64,000 nt of DNA from JBEVOS01 sp044226655 (GTDB lineage Bacteria; Pseudomonadota; Alphaproteobacteria; Caulobacterales; Aquidulcibacteraceae), in contig JBGAGO010000007.1 in NCBI GenBank assembly GCA_044226655.1, positions 1-64,000 of the forward strand. Direction: 5' to 3'. The notes beneath the pieces were generated by a model. The model worked only from the letters and a program-made list of their open reading frames with translations. It was not told the origin of the DNA and searched no databases. Shown in pieces: positions 1 through 8,745 of this stretch. The translations under genes and the position numbers were made by a program. Numbering within the stretch: the stretch's first letter is position 1; each line of letters opens with the position of its first letter.

Positions 1-539
1 GCCCGCTGCAATTCGACATCCTGTCGATGGGCTCGCTCTTGGCGCTCAACCGGGCGCGGATCGCCGCCAATCCGCACATCGCGCGCTTTCTGGCGATCGC
101 GGCGGCGATCGCAGGCGCGCTCTATTTCGCGACCTACGCCTTCATCAACATCGCCGATGGCGCGCACGGCGTGAACATCATGCGCAACGTGATCTCCGGC
201 TGGCTGTGGGGCGAAGGGCGCCACATCTTCGTTTATAGCGTCGTCGGTTTGGCGGCGGCGGCGATCATCGCGAACGTAATCACGGGCGATCGCTGGGCGC
301 TGGCGCTGGGGCGCTTGCCGTTCGCACAATGGATCGGGCGCATCTCCTACGGCGCCTATCTCTACCATTTGCTGATCCTGTGGTTGGTCACGCATATATT
401 GCCGCCGCTCCATCCGTGGAGCTTCGTGCGGCAGGCGACGATCTTCGCGATCGTCTATCCGACGACCCTGCTGGTCTCGCACCTCTCCTATCGCTTCATC
501 GAGCGGCCGGTTCTGCAATTGCGCAAGCGCTTCCCGTAA
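1..539 (+). CDS. acyltransferase 3 family membrane protein, C-terminal part
   Basis: The reading frame is open from the window edge, so the N-terminus is missing. About 179 residues remain, with four hydrophobic segments. Two sequence marks are typical of the C-terminal half of OafA/YrhL-type acyltransferase 3 proteins: SYGAYLYHLLILW and, near the end, SYRFIERPV. Members move acetyl or other acyl groups onto surface sugars or peptidoglycan from within the inner membrane. The catalytic His region of the family lies in the missing N-terminal part, so the acceptor cannot be guessed. It is followed after 47 bp by a hydrolase gene on the same strand. Confidence 0.85.
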   Translation, partial: PLQFDILSMGSLLALNRARIAANPHIARFLAIAAAIAGALYFATYAFINIADGAHGVNIMRNVISGWLWGEGRHIFVYSVVGLAAAAIIANVITGDRWALALGRLPFAQWIGRISYGAYLYHLLILWLVTHILPPLHPWSFVRQATIFAIVYPTTLLVSHLSYRFIERPVLQLRKRFP

Positions 540-586
540 GCTTCACTGGGCGCGCGGGCGCGCAAGACGCCGCGAGGGGAAACGCC

Positions 587-2272
587 ATGCTGAAACGCGC
601 TGCGCTCGCGCTGATCGGGCTCGTCTTGATGATCGCGGGCTCGTGGATCGCCGTGGCGGTGCGCAATGCCGATGGCGCCACCGCGCGCGAGGTCAGCTTT
701 CTGGGCGCGGCCGGCAATCGGCTGGGCGGCATGCTCTATCGGCCGGCCAACGCGACGCCGCAGACGCCCGCGCCGGCCGTGCTCGCCGTGCACGGCTTCA
801 TCAACACGCATGAAATGCAGGCGCCGTTTGCGATCGAATTGGCGCGGCGCGGCTTCGTGGTGCTGGCGCTCGATCAGACCGGCCATGGCGCAAGCGAACC
901 GCCGGCCTTGGCGCACGGCTTCGGCGGCCCGGACGGGCTGCGCTATCTGCAAATGCTGCCTTACGTCGACAAGAGCCGCATCGCGATGGAGGGCCATTCG
1001 ATGGGCGGGCTGGCGCTGATGGCGGCTGCGCACGATCAGCCGGACGGCTATCGCGCGATGGCGCTTGTCGGCTCCTCGACGAGTTTCGATGGATCGCCGC
1101 CGCCGTCCAATCTGCGCAATGTGCTGCTGGTGTTCGGCCGCTATGACGAGTTCGGCCAATTGATGTGGCAGAACGCGCCGCAGGACATCGGGCAAAGCGC
1201 GCGCCTGCAAGCGCTGTTTGGCGCGACGGCCCCCGTTCAATCCGGCAGGATGGATACGTTGGATGGCGCGCGCGGGCGGCGATTGCTCCTGATGCCGGCA
1301 GTGACGCATCCCGGCGAGCATTTCAGCAATGACGTCGTGCGCGATGTCGAAATGTGGTTCTCGGATTTGCAACCGCCCGCGCTGCGCGATTCAAGCGATC
1401 AAATCTGGTTCTGGCGGGAGATCGGCGCGCTGATCGGGTTCGCCGGCTTCGTGTGCCTGCTCCTGGGCCTCTTCAATCTGCTGTTGCCGTTCTTCGCGGG
1501 GCTTGCCGAAGCAGCAGCGCCCGCCCGCGCCTCGCGCAGTACGGGCTGGTGGGGCGCTCTGGCGCTCGCCGCGCTGGCGCCGGCCGTGCTCTACCTGCCC
1601 GCCATGCTCGCCGGCTTCGTGTTGACTGCGCCCGGACCGCTCGCGCCACAGGCGATCACCAATCACATCCTGATCTGGGCGCTCGCCAGCGCGCTCGTCA
1701 CGCTGATCGCCGGCTTGTTCGCAAAGCGCGTGAAGCTCGCCGCCAAATGGGCGGGCGCGATTGGGCTTGCCGCGCTCTGCGCGGCGCTGGCCTTCGGCGC
1801 GCTCGAACTGACGCACGGCTTTCTGCCGACGAATTTGGGATTCTGGATCGTCTCGCTGAACGTGATGCATCCGTGGCAGGAAGCGAGCTTCGGGCTTTAC
1901 CTGATCCCGTTCGCGATCTTCTTCCTGGTGAGCTTGCGCAGCCTGCATGCGCGGCTCGCCGTGGCGGGCGATGGCGTGCTGACGATGTATGCCGCCAACA
2001 TCGCCGCGCTCGCGGGCGGGATGGCGCTGCTGTGCGTCATCCTCTACGTCCCGCTCTTCCTGACCGGCCTGATCGCCGTTCCAATCGCCTCGCTGCAGGC
2101 GATCATCGCGCTGCAATTCGTGCCGATCCTGGCCGTGTGCGCGATCATTGCGACCTATTGCTATCGTCGCACCAACAGCTACGCGCCCGGCGCCTTTCTC
2201 TGCGCGATCTTCGTGACGTGGTACGTGACGGCGGGGACGGCGACGATGGCTTGGCCGATCGGAATGGGGTGA
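587..2272 (+). CDS. alpha/beta hydrolase with a large C-terminal membrane domain
   Basis: A 561-residue protein. I chose the ATG at 587 because GAGGGGA precedes it and an N-terminal hydrophobic anchor (residues 5-25) follows; an open frame further upstream only shadows the acyltransferase gene. Residues 35-260 form an alpha/beta hydrolase: oxyanion HGF at 69-71, nucleophile Ser138 in GHSMG, candidate acid Asp187 and His245. From about residue 272 onward there are seven or eight hydrophobic segments. The fusion of a hydrolase to a polytopic membrane region suggests action on a lipid or other membrane-associated ester, which is inference. The gene converges with ilvB with only 5 bp between the stop codons. 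Confidence 0.8.
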   Translation: MLKRAALALIGLVLMIAGSWIAVAVRNADGATAREVSFLGAAGNRLGGMLYRPANATPQTPAPAVLAVHGFINTHEMQAPFAIELARRGFVVLALDQTGHGASEPPALAHGFGGPDGLRYLQMLPYVDKSRIAMEGHSMGGLALMAAAHDQPDGYRAMALVGSSTSFDGSPPPSNLRNVLLVFGRYDEFGQLMWQNAPQDIGQSARLQALFGATAPVQSGRMDTLDGARGRRLLLMPAVTHPGEHFSNDVVRDVEMWFSDLQPPALRDSSDQIWFWREIGALIGFAGFVCLLLGLFNLLLPFFAGLAEAAAPARASRSTGWWGALALAALAPAVLYLPAMLAGFVLTAPGPLAPQAITNHILIWALASALVTLIAGLFAKRVKLAAKWAGAIGLAALCAALAFGALELTHGFLPTNLGFWIVSLNVMHPWQEASFGLYLIPFAIFFLVSLRSLHARLAVAGDGVLTMYAANIAALAGGMALLCVILYVPLFLTGLIAVPIASLQAIIALQFVPILAVCAIIATYCYRRTNSYAPGAFLCAIFVTWYVTAGTATMAWPIGMG

Positions 2273-2277
2273 GCGCG

Positions 2278-4053
2278 CTACACCAGCATCTTCCCTTCCT
2301 CGTCGATCTCATCGCCTTTAAAATTATCCGCGAGGATCATTTCGTTGTGGGCTTTGCCGGACGGGATCATCGGGAAGCAGTTTTCGTCTTTGGTGACGCG
2401 GCAATCGAGGATGACGGGCTTCTTCACCGCGATCATTTCCTGGATGGCGCCATCGAGATCGGCCGGCTTGTCGCAGCGCAGCCCGACCGCGCCATACGCC
2501 TCCGCCAGTTTCACGAAATCCGGCAGCGCGTGCGAATAGGAATGCGAATAGCGGCCCTCGTGCAGCAGCTGCTGCCATTGGCGCACCATGCCCATCCATT
2601 CATTGTTCAGGATGAACACCTTGATCGGCAGATCGTGCTGCACGGCCGTGCTCATCTCCTGCATCGTCATCTGCACGCTGGCCTCGCCGGCGATATCGAT
2701 GACGAGCGCATCGCGATGCGCGGCCTGCACGCCCACGGCCGCGGGCAGGCCATAGCCCATCGTGCCGAGCCCACCTGACGTCATCCAGCGATTCGGCCGG
2801 TCGAAATGGAAGAATTGCGCGGCCCACATCTGATGCTGGCCGACTTCGGTGGTGATGTAGACGTCCTGGTCCTTCACCGCATGGAAGAGGCGCTCGATGG
2901 CGTATTGCGGCTTGATGATCCTATCGTCGGCCTTGTAGGCGAAGCCCTTGCGCCCGCGCCAGGTTTCGATCTGATCCCACCAATTCTTCAGCGCCGCCGC
3001 ATCGACCTTGCGGTTGCGCGCCCGCCAGCCCTCGAGCAACGCTTCGAGCGCGACGCCCGCATCGGCGATGATGCCGACATCGACCAGCACGTTCTTGTTG
3101 ATCGAGCTCGGATCCACATCGATGTGAATCTTCTTGGAACTCGGGCTGAAGGCATCGAGCCGCCCGGTCACGCGGTCATCGAAGCGGGCGCCGACGCAGA
3201 TCATCAGATCGCAATCGTGCATCGCATGATTGGCTTCCCAAGAGCCATGCATGCCGAGCATGCCCAGCCATTGCGGATCGCTGGCGGGAAACGCGCCGAG
3301 GCCCATCAGCGTGGACGTCACCGGAAAGCCCGTCGCCTTCGCCAGCGCGCGCAAAGCCGCGCTCGCATGCGGGCCGGCATTGATGACGCCGCCGCCGGTG
3401 TAGAAGATCGGGCGCTTGGCCTGCGCCATCAGATCGAGCGCTTCGGCGATCTTGTGCGGCTGGGCCGCGCGCGCGGGCTGATAGCTCGGCAGACGCACGC
3501 TCTCCTTGCCGACATAGGTCCCGGTCGCGAATTGCACGTCCTTCGGGATGTCGACGACGACGGGACCCGGTCGGCCCGTTGAGGCGACGTAGAACGCTTC
3601 GTGCAGCACGCGCGCGAGATCGTTGACGTCCTTCACGAGCCAATTGTGCTTGGTGCAGGCGCGCGTGATGCCGACAGTGTCGCATTCCTGGAACGCGTCC
3701 GAGCCGATGAGATGGGTGGCGACCTGGCCCGTCAGCACCACGATCGGGATCGAATCCAGCAGCGCATCGGCGAGCGGCGTGACGATATTGGTCGCGCCCG
3801 GCCCGCTCGTCACCAGCGCGACGCCGACCTTGCCGGTCGAGCGCGCATAGCCCTCGGCGGCATGGCCCGCACCCTGCTCATGGCGCACCAGGATGTGGCG
3901 CACTTGGTCCTGCTGGAAGATCGCATCGTAGATCGGCAGCACGGCCCCGCCGGGATAGCCGAACATGTCGGTGACGCCGTGTTCGGCGAGCGCCCGCACG
4001 ACCATTTCCGCACCGGTCATGGTCTGGGTCTTGGTTTGTGCGCCGCTGTCCAT
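2278..4053 (-). CDS. ilvB: acetolactate synthase large (catalytic) subunit
   Basis: A 591-residue ThDP enzyme that condenses two pyruvates to acetolactate, or pyruvate with 2-oxobutyrate, as the first common step of valine, leucine and isoleucine synthesis. Domain order is Pyr (catalytic Glu59 in RHEQGAGHAAEGYA), the central FAD/Rossmann domain, then the PP domain with GEAS at 456-459 and the NN pair at 483-484. The usual GDAS is GEAS here, a variant I recall from other alphaproteobacterial enzymes. I chose the ATG at 4053; the open frame continues upstream through the attenuator region and should not be used. No regulatory subunit gene (ilvN/ilvH) follows, because a convergent gene ends 5 bp away. 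Confidence 0.95.
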   Translation of the reverse strand: MDSGAQTKTQTMTGAEMVVRALAEHGVTDMFGYPGGAVLPIYDAIFQQDQVRHILVRHEQGAGHAAEGYARSTGKVGVALVTSGPGATNIVTPLADALLDSIPIVVLTGQVATHLIGSDAFQECDTVGITRACTKHNWLVKDVNDLARVLHEAFYVASTGRPGPVVVDIPKDVQFATGTYVGKESVRLPSYQPARAAQPHKIAEALDLMAQAKRPIFYTGGGVINAGPHASAALRALAKATGFPVTSTLMGLGAFPASDPQWLGMLGMHGSWEANHAMHDCDLMICVGARFDDRVTGRLDAFSPSSKKIHIDVDPSSINKNVLVDVGIIADAGVALEALLEGWRARNRKVDAAALKNWWDQIETWRGRKGFAYKADDRIIKPQYAIERLFHAVKDQDVYITTEVGQHQMWAAQFFHFDRPNRWMTSGGLGTMGYGLPAAVGVQAAHRDALVIDIAGEASVQMTMQEMSTAVQHDLPIKVFILNNEWMGMVRQWQQLLHEGRYSHSYSHALPDFVKLAEAYGAVGLRCDKPADLDGAIQEMIAVKKPVILDCRVTKDENCFPMIPSGKAHNEMILADNFKGDEIDEEGKMLV

Positions 4054-4096
4054 TGCCGCCCTGCTCTTCCTGGGGAGAACGTTTAGTCGAAATTGC

Positions 4097-4121
4097 AAAA
4101 GAAAAGGCCCCGTGAGGGGCC
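4097..4121 (-). terminator. attenuator terminator in the ilvB leader
   Basis: On the minus strand GGCCCC-TCAC-GGGGCC forms a perfect 6-bp GC stem (4106-4121), followed at once by TTTTCTTTT (4097-4105). This is an intrinsic terminator placed between the leader peptide stop (4151) and the ilvB start (4053). That is the arrangement expected for translation-coupled attenuation of a branched-chain amino acid operon. Confidence 0.8.
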
Positions 4122-4150
4122 CCAATTCGCGCGCCAGTCCGTCCAGCCCT

Positions 4151-4207
4151 TTAAGAGGCCGGTCCGCGGCGCGCCGCGCGTACAAGCATGATCGCCTGAT
4201 TTCGCAT
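4151..4207 (-). CDS. ilvB leader peptide (attenuation)
   Basis: An 18-residue ORF, MRNQAIMLVRAARRGPAS, begins at the ATG at 4207 with GGAGCAGGGAA upstream as the ribosome binding site. It contains Ile-Met-Leu-Val in a row. The Leu and Val codons are CTT and GTA, which are rare in this GC-rich sequence, so ribosome stalling when charged Leu- or Val-tRNA is short is plausible. It lies 21 to 42 bases downstream of a TTGACG promoter element and about 30 bases before a GC hairpin with a T-tract. The role as a leader peptide is inferred from position and composition. Confidence 0.7.
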   Translation of the reverse strand: MRNQAIMLVRAARRGPAS

Positions 4208-4235
4208 GAGCGTTCCCTGCTCCGTTCGACGGGGA

Positions 4236-4264
4236 GATTTATTTGCCTGCCTTGGGAGCGTCAA
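4236..4264 (-). promoter_or_regulatory. promoter of the ilvB leader
   Basis: On the minus strand a -35 element TTGACG (4259-4264) is followed after 17 bp by TAAATC (4236-4241). Transcription would start about 20 bases before the leader peptide ATG. The -35 matches the consensus closely and the -10 only partly. Confidence 0.55.
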
Positions 4265-4283
4265 GCCGTCGCGCCGGCAAATC

Positions 4284-5198
4284 TCACCCGAAATGGCGCA
4301 GCACGGCCTCGAGATCGGCCGCCGGGGCGGGGATGCGGAGCCAATCGGGGCCGAACTGATTGCGCGCCCACGTCTCCTGCCGCTTGGCATATTGGCCGGA
4401 GGCGATCACGGCGGCGGTCCGCGCCGCCTCCAGGCTGATCTCCTGGCGCAGATAAGCCGCCAATTGGGGGGCGCCCAACGCCTGCAGCGCCGGCAGATCG
4501 GGCGGCAGGCGGCGCGCCATGAGCTCGGCGACCTCATCCAGCGCGCCTTCGGTCAGCATCGCGTCGAACCGAGCCGCGATGCGCGTACGCAGGGCGGCGC
4601 GATCCGCGCCCGGATCGACCACGATTCCGCGCCAGGCGCCCGGCGCCAGCGCCGGCGCGGTCTTGGCCTGCCAGGCGCTGATCGGCGCGCCCGAGCTCTC
4701 GAACACCGCCAGCGCCCGCACGAGGCGGCGCGCGTCGTTGGGTTCGATACGTCCGGCGGCGATGGGATCGACATGCGCAAGCGCCGCGTGGAGCGCTGGC
4801 GCGCCCTCCGCCTCCCCGCGCGCGGCCAGCCGCGCTTCGATCTCCGGATCGGGCGCGGGAATGTCGGCGAGCCCCCGCGTCAGCGCCGTGAAATAAAGCC
4901 CCGTGCCGCCGACGAGGATGGGCGTTCCGCCGCGCGCGCGGATGTCATCGATCGCAGCGAGCGCGTCCTTGAGCCAGCGCCCGACGGAATAGCGCTCCGC
5001 CGCATCGACGTGACCGTAAAGATGGTGCGGCGCGCGTGCTTCATCCGCCACGCTCGGCCGCGCCGTGACGACGCGCAGATCGCGATAGACCTGCATCGAA
5101 TCCGCGTTGACGATCTCACCGCCCAGCCGCGCCGCCAGATCAAGCGCCAGCGCGCTCTTCCCGCTCGCCGTCGGCCCCATGATCAACAGTGTCGTCAC
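4284..5198 (-). CDS. miaA: tRNA dimethylallyltransferase
   Basis: A 304-residue enzyme that transfers a dimethylallyl group to N6 of A37 in tRNAs reading codons that begin with U. The P-loop GPTASGKS is at residues 8-15, followed by the family motif ADSMQVYRDL (residues 32-41) and VGGTGLYF, which bind the isoprenoid donor and tRNA. Length is normal for the family. It ends 20 bp before the ilvB promoter and may be cotranscribed with the DUF1963 gene just upstream, whose stop is 10 bp away. Confidence 0.95.
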   Translation of the reverse strand: MTTLLIMGPTASGKSALALDLAARLGGEIVNADSMQVYRDLRVVTARPSVADEARAPHHLYGHVDAAERYSVGRWLKDALAAIDDIRARGGTPILVGGTGLYFTALTRGLADIPAPDPEIEARLAARGEAEGAPALHAALAHVDPIAAGRIEPNDARRLVRALAVFESSGAPISAWQAKTAPALAPGAWRGIVVDPGADRAALRTRIAARFDAMLTEGALDEVAELMARRLPPDLPALQALGAPQLAAYLRQEISLEAARTAAVIASGQYAKRQETWARNQFGPDWLRIPAPAADLEAVLRHFG

Positions 5199-5208
5199 AA
5201 CGCGCCGT

Positions 5209-6030
5209 TCAATAGCACTGCAGCACGGTCCAGACGTTGGAGAAGTCGCCGTGCGCGGCCTCTTCGCGCCGCACCCAAAAGTACAAGCGCCCCGCGTCGC
5301 CCCACATCATTTGCGCGTCGTCGTCCGTGTCGATCTGCAGCAACAACGTCCAATCGGCGATGCCCGACTTCAAGCGTTCATAGTCCGGGTGTTTGAGATA
5401 GCTCGCATCGCCGCAACTGACGCCGTTCGACGCCAACTGGCACTCGATCTCCATGTCGTCGCCTTGGATCGGCGCCGGCCAGCCAAACAGCGCATGCTGC
5501 GGTCCATCCGCCTGCGTGCGCACTTCCGCTTTCTCGATCTCCGTCTGCAGCCAGGTCCAATCCCGTTCGCTCAAACGCGGCCCAAGTTCGGCGGCGCGCT
5601 CATAGCTTTGGAAAGACTCCTCGGCCACGAAGCGCAGCGGCTTGCGCTTAAACCACACCTTCGCGCTCAGATCGTCCGGCGGCAGCGTCGCGACCAGCGG
5701 CGTCTCCGCCGCAATGTGCAGCACAACGCCGGAGCCGCGATCGCTCGGATCGAACCCCGATCCGCCTTGGTCCGCTTCAAAGAAGAACACCAAACGCCCG
5801 GCCTTTGGCGCCCAATCGGGCATGTCTGCATGCGGCGCTTGCGCCAGATCGATCTGCGCGATGAACGCAAGCGGCGCGCCCTCCCAGCGCGGCCATGACG
5901 TCCCTTCCGGCAAGTCCGGCGCGCCGCCAATCCAGCTGCCCGTGTCGCGCTCGGCGCCAAGCAGCCGCACGCGCGTTTGCGTTTCGGCGGCGATCCGCGT
6001 CCACAGCTCTTTCGCCCGCTCGCTCGGCAT
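5209..6030 (-). CDS. DUF1963 (YwqG-like) protein
   Basis: A 273-residue soluble protein starting MPSERAKELW at the ATG at 6030. It shows the DUF1963 pattern: a GGxPDLPEGTxWP motif early (GGAPDLPEGTSWP), then FIAQIDLAQ, a GRLVFFFE strand and a C-terminal LLQIDTDDDAQMMWGDAGRLYFWV motif. I recall that motif from this family. The family is widespread and uncharacterised; some members sit beside toxins and are annotated as possible immunity proteins, but no toxin gene is next to this one. The neighbours are miaA (same strand) and serB (divergent, 48 bp away). Confidence 0.8.
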   Translation of the reverse strand: MPSERAKELWTRIAAETQTRVRLLGAERDTGSWIGGAPDLPEGTSWPRWEGAPLAFIAQIDLAQAPHADMPDWAPKAGRLVFFFEADQGGSGFDPSDRGSGVVLHIAAETPLVATLPPDDLSAKVWFKRKPLRFVAEESFQSYERAAELGPRLSERDWTWLQTEIEKAEVRTQADGPQHALFGWPAPIQGDDMEIECQLASNGVSCGDASYLKHPDYERLKSGIADWTLLLQIDTDDDAQMMWGDAGRLYFWVRREEAAHGDFSNVWTVLQCY

Positions 6031-6078
6031 CGTTCCGTCCTGCTGGCGCCCACCCGCACAATACGCCACAAGGCCGCC

Positions 6079-6963
6079 ATGAGCGAGCACGCCCTCACCT
6101 TCGTCGCCCCGGCGGACGATAAGCCCGCCTACCGCGAAGCGCTGCTCATGCTGGGCCGCATCGCGTTTTCGCGCGGGCTGCAGCCGCCGGACGTGCTGGC
6201 GCCCTGGGTGGCGGCGGAATGGATCTATCCCTCGATTGATTTCGCGTTGGTCGAAGAGGTCAAGCGCACAATGGCGGAGATGCCCGTCGACTGGGCGTTC
6301 ACGGCGGTCGAACGCCGGCGCAAAAGCGTGCTGATCGCGGACATGGATTCCACCATCATCAACGTCGAGTGCCTGGATGAGCTGGCCGATTTCGCGGGCT
6401 TGAAGGCCGAGATCAGCGCCATCACGGAGCGCGCCATGCGCGGCGAGCTGGCGTTCGAGCCGGCTTTGCGCGAGCGTGTGGGCAAGCTCAAGGGCCTGCC
6501 GCTCGATGCGCTGCAGCGCTGTTACGACGAGCGCGTGCAGCTCAATCCGGGCGCCGCGACGCTGGTGAAGACCATGGCCAAACATGGCGCGCGCTGCGTG
6601 CTCGTCTCCGGCGGCTTCACGTTCTTCACCTCGCGCGTGCGCGACCGCGCCGGCTTCCACGCCGACCGCGCGAATGTGCTCTTGGATGACGGTGCAGCGC
6701 TGACGGGCCTGGTGCAGGAGCCGATTCTCGGCCGCGAAGCCAAGCTCACGGCGTTGCTTGAGGAGACGGCCAACGCGCCCGAAACCGCGCTCGCCATCGG
6801 CGACGGCGCCAATGATCTCGCCATGATCAAGGCGGCGGGGCTGGGCCTCGCCTATCGCGCCAAGCCGATCGTCGCCGCAGAAGCGCGCGCCAAGATCGAT
6901 CACACGGGCCTGGAAGCCGCGCTCTATTTCCAGGGCTATCGGCAGAGCGAGTTTGCAGCATGA
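6079..6963 (+). CDS. serB: phosphoserine phosphatase
   Basis: A 294-residue HAD-family enzyme that makes L-serine from phosphoserine. An N-terminal ~80-residue regulatory-type region precedes the catalytic domain. HAD motif I is DMDST (Asp88, Asp90); motif II is LVSGGFTFFT; the motif III Lys lies in GREAKLTALLEE; motif IV is GDGANDLAMI. I chose the ATG at 6079 (MSEHALTF); upstream sequence in this frame overlaps the divergent DUF1963 gene. The stop overlaps the next ATG by 4 bp. Confidence 0.95.
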   Translation: MSEHALTFVAPADDKPAYREALLMLGRIAFSRGLQPPDVLAPWVAAEWIYPSIDFALVEEVKRTMAEMPVDWAFTAVERRRKSVLIADMDSTIINVECLDELADFAGLKAEISAITERAMRGELAFEPALRERVGKLKGLPLDALQRCYDERVQLNPGAATLVKTMAKHGARCVLVSGGFTFFTSRVRDRAGFHADRANVLLDDGAALTGLVQEPILGREAKLTALLEETANAPETALAIGDGANDLAMIKAAGLGLAYRAKPIVAAEARAKIDHTGLEAALYFQGYRQSEFAA

Positions 6964-7670
6964 AGCGCGCGATTTTGTCTTTCCTCGCGCTCGCCGCCCT
7001 CACCTGTTTGGCCAGCGCGCAGCCTGCGCCGCCGCCGCGTCTCGAACCCCTGGTCGATGGCTGCACGCACGATGGCCGCTGGTGCGCGCGCTTCGATGCG
7101 GTCTCGCGGCGCGTGCTCGTCGCGCGCGGCGGCCAAGAGATCGCGGCGATCACTGAACATGTCGACGAAGGCGACGATCTCGGCGCATGGACCAGCATCG
7201 TGCGCGTCGACAACAATCGCGCGCTCGTCGGCGTCACCCGCACGCTGCACACGATGTATTCCGGCGGCGGCGCGAGCGTCACTTGGCTGACGCTCTACGA
7301 GGTGAGCCCGCTTCTGCCGCCGCGCGGCGTGCTGGATGCGCCGATGTCGGGCCAGGTCGATCTGCGCGCCTGTTTCAGCGAAGCGGACGTGAGCGCGCGG
7401 CTCAACCAGTGCTCGGATCAGTACGATTATACGGCGACGCTCAAGCAGGACCGCGCCGGCAATCTCATCTACGCCGCCCGCGCCCAGACCTATCCCGGCC
7501 GCCTTTCGCGCGGCGAAGATTCCACGGCCCGCCCCCCGCTGCGCGTCAGCGACCTCCGCCCCTGGCGCGATCCCATCTGCACCTTCCAGCGCACCCTGAC
7601 GCTCGGCGCAGACGGCGCCTACGCCTGGAGCGCCGCACGGCCAGCGTGCGCGGACTATTTGGAGCCGTGA
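6960..7670 (+). CDS. secreted protein of unknown function
   Basis: A 236-residue protein whose first ~20 residues (MKRAILSFLALAALTCLASA) form a clear Sec signal peptide with an ASA cleavage site. The mature part has several cysteines and no motif I recognise, so I cannot name a family. It is translationally coupled to serB through an ATGA overlap, yet nothing suggests a role in serine synthesis. Base composition matches the neighbours. A periplasmic location is likely. Confidence 0.75.
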   Translation: MKRAILSFLALAALTCLASAQPAPPPRLEPLVDGCTHDGRWCARFDAVSRRVLVARGGQEIAAITEHVDEGDDLGAWTSIVRVDNNRALVGVTRTLHTMYSGGGASVTWLTLYEVSPLLPPRGVLDAPMSGQVDLRACFSEADVSARLNQCSDQYDYTATLKQDRAGNLIYAARAQTYPGRLSRGEDSTARPPLRVSDLRPWRDPICTFQRTLTLGADGAYAWSAARPACADYLEP

Positions 7671-7706
7671 GCGACCAACGAAATTCGTGATGAGTTCGGG
7701 GGAGAA

Positions 7707-8717
7707 ATGACAGATTTGGCGGAAGCTGTAGGAGTGCTGAGCCGAATGCTCGGCTTTGACGCCACAATTCCGCTCGCCATCCTCGCGGCGCTTGTGTTGC
7801 TGGCAGGCGTGGTCGGGCTGATTGCAGGCTTGGTTGAAGGCATCCGTCGGATATTCCCGCAACGCTGGCGCGCCGCACAGCGACATTCTTTGCAACTCAC
7901 CTATGTCGATGCAACCACCGTTAAAGCACGCTGCGTCGATGAAATTCTGCGCGCCAACGCCAAAATGATTCGGCGTTCGCCCACGATGAGGTTTGCGCCC
8001 GAAGTGACGGAAAAGATGGCTGTCGTCGACGAGCGCGCGCGCGATCCCATACCATTCGTCTCAGAGTCGCCACACTATCGAAAAGATGGATCGCAGCGCG
8101 AAAGAATAGCTGCAAGCGCCCACCAACAATTTACCGAAATCAGGAAAAAGACGGCACAGATCGTTCGTCAGAGTGAACGAGGACTTCTCCTCTTGCTTGA
8201 GGAAATTCGTCATCAGTCTCCGCCTGCCGATCTCGCGCGAAAATCTCTGGAAGTGTTTGCTGCAGCTGCAGCGCTCCGCATTATATCCGCGCTAAAGGAA
8301 GGATATGACTACAAGGAGTTTGGTGCGGACGCCTGGTTCCAAAGCTATCAATTTGGTCCGGGGCCAGGGATGGGCTTGCTTCGCGCACCGACGCGGAGCG
8401 ACACGGGTCGTCGCGTTTTCGGTATATCTTGGTTTGTAACCGTCCGGGTGGGACACATCGAGGACTACGTCTTGGTGTCCATGCCGCTCGCCCTGGCATC
8501 GCGGCTCTACTCGGGAAGCGGGCGCGGCCACGCCGAAACATTCTTCTCCTGGGTCCTCCCGCAGCTCGTGCTTAAGGAAGATGCGGATCAGGTCCTTAGG
8601 CGGTTCGATCGTGACTACTACGAGCTCATGCAACCGACCGGAGACGGAGGAGACGAGTGGCAGCCTAGAACGCCATGTCCATGGCCTGAGGCGCTAAGTG
8701 CGGCGACATTCGAATGA
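7707..8717 (+). CDS. hypothetical membrane-anchored protein, atypical composition
   Basis: A 336-residue protein with one strong N-terminal membrane segment (about residues 19-45) and a long soluble part. I do not recognise a domain. GGAG lies 7-10 bases before the ATG at 7707. The coding sequence is visibly less GC-rich than its neighbours, with many A- and T-ending codons, which suggests recent acquisition. A repeat copy with a terminator-like hairpin lies just downstream. Confidence 0.7.
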   Translation: MTDLAEAVGVLSRMLGFDATIPLAILAALVLLAGVVGLIAGLVEGIRRIFPQRWRAAQRHSLQLTYVDATTVKARCVDEILRANAKMIRRSPTMRFAPEVTEKMAVVDERARDPIPFVSESPHYRKDGSQRERIAASAHQQFTEIRKKTAQIVRQSERGLLLLLEEIRHQSPPADLARKSLEVFAAAAALRIISALKEGYDYKEFGADAWFQSYQFGPGPGMGLLRAPTRSDTGRRVFGISWFVTVRVGHIEDYVLVSMPLALASRLYSGSGRGHAETFFSWVLPQLVLKEDADQVLRRFDRDYYELMQPTGDGGDEWQPRTPCPWPEALSAATFE

Positions 8718-8745
8718 GCTATACGGTCGCAATTCTTCCAAAACC

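Noticed and set aside
488..1372. 294-residue antisense frame over the hydrolase gene
   Set aside because: Arg- and His-rich, no domain, no ribosome binding site; it mirrors the sense gene in GC-rich DNA.
4054..4185. 44-codon N-terminal extension of ilvB
   Set aside because: It would translate the attenuator hairpin; the family start aligns with the ATG at 4053.
5209..6903. 564-residue fusion of the DUF1963 gene with sequence antisense to serB
   Set aside because: The N-terminal 291 residues are a shadow of serB; the real start is the ATG at 6030.
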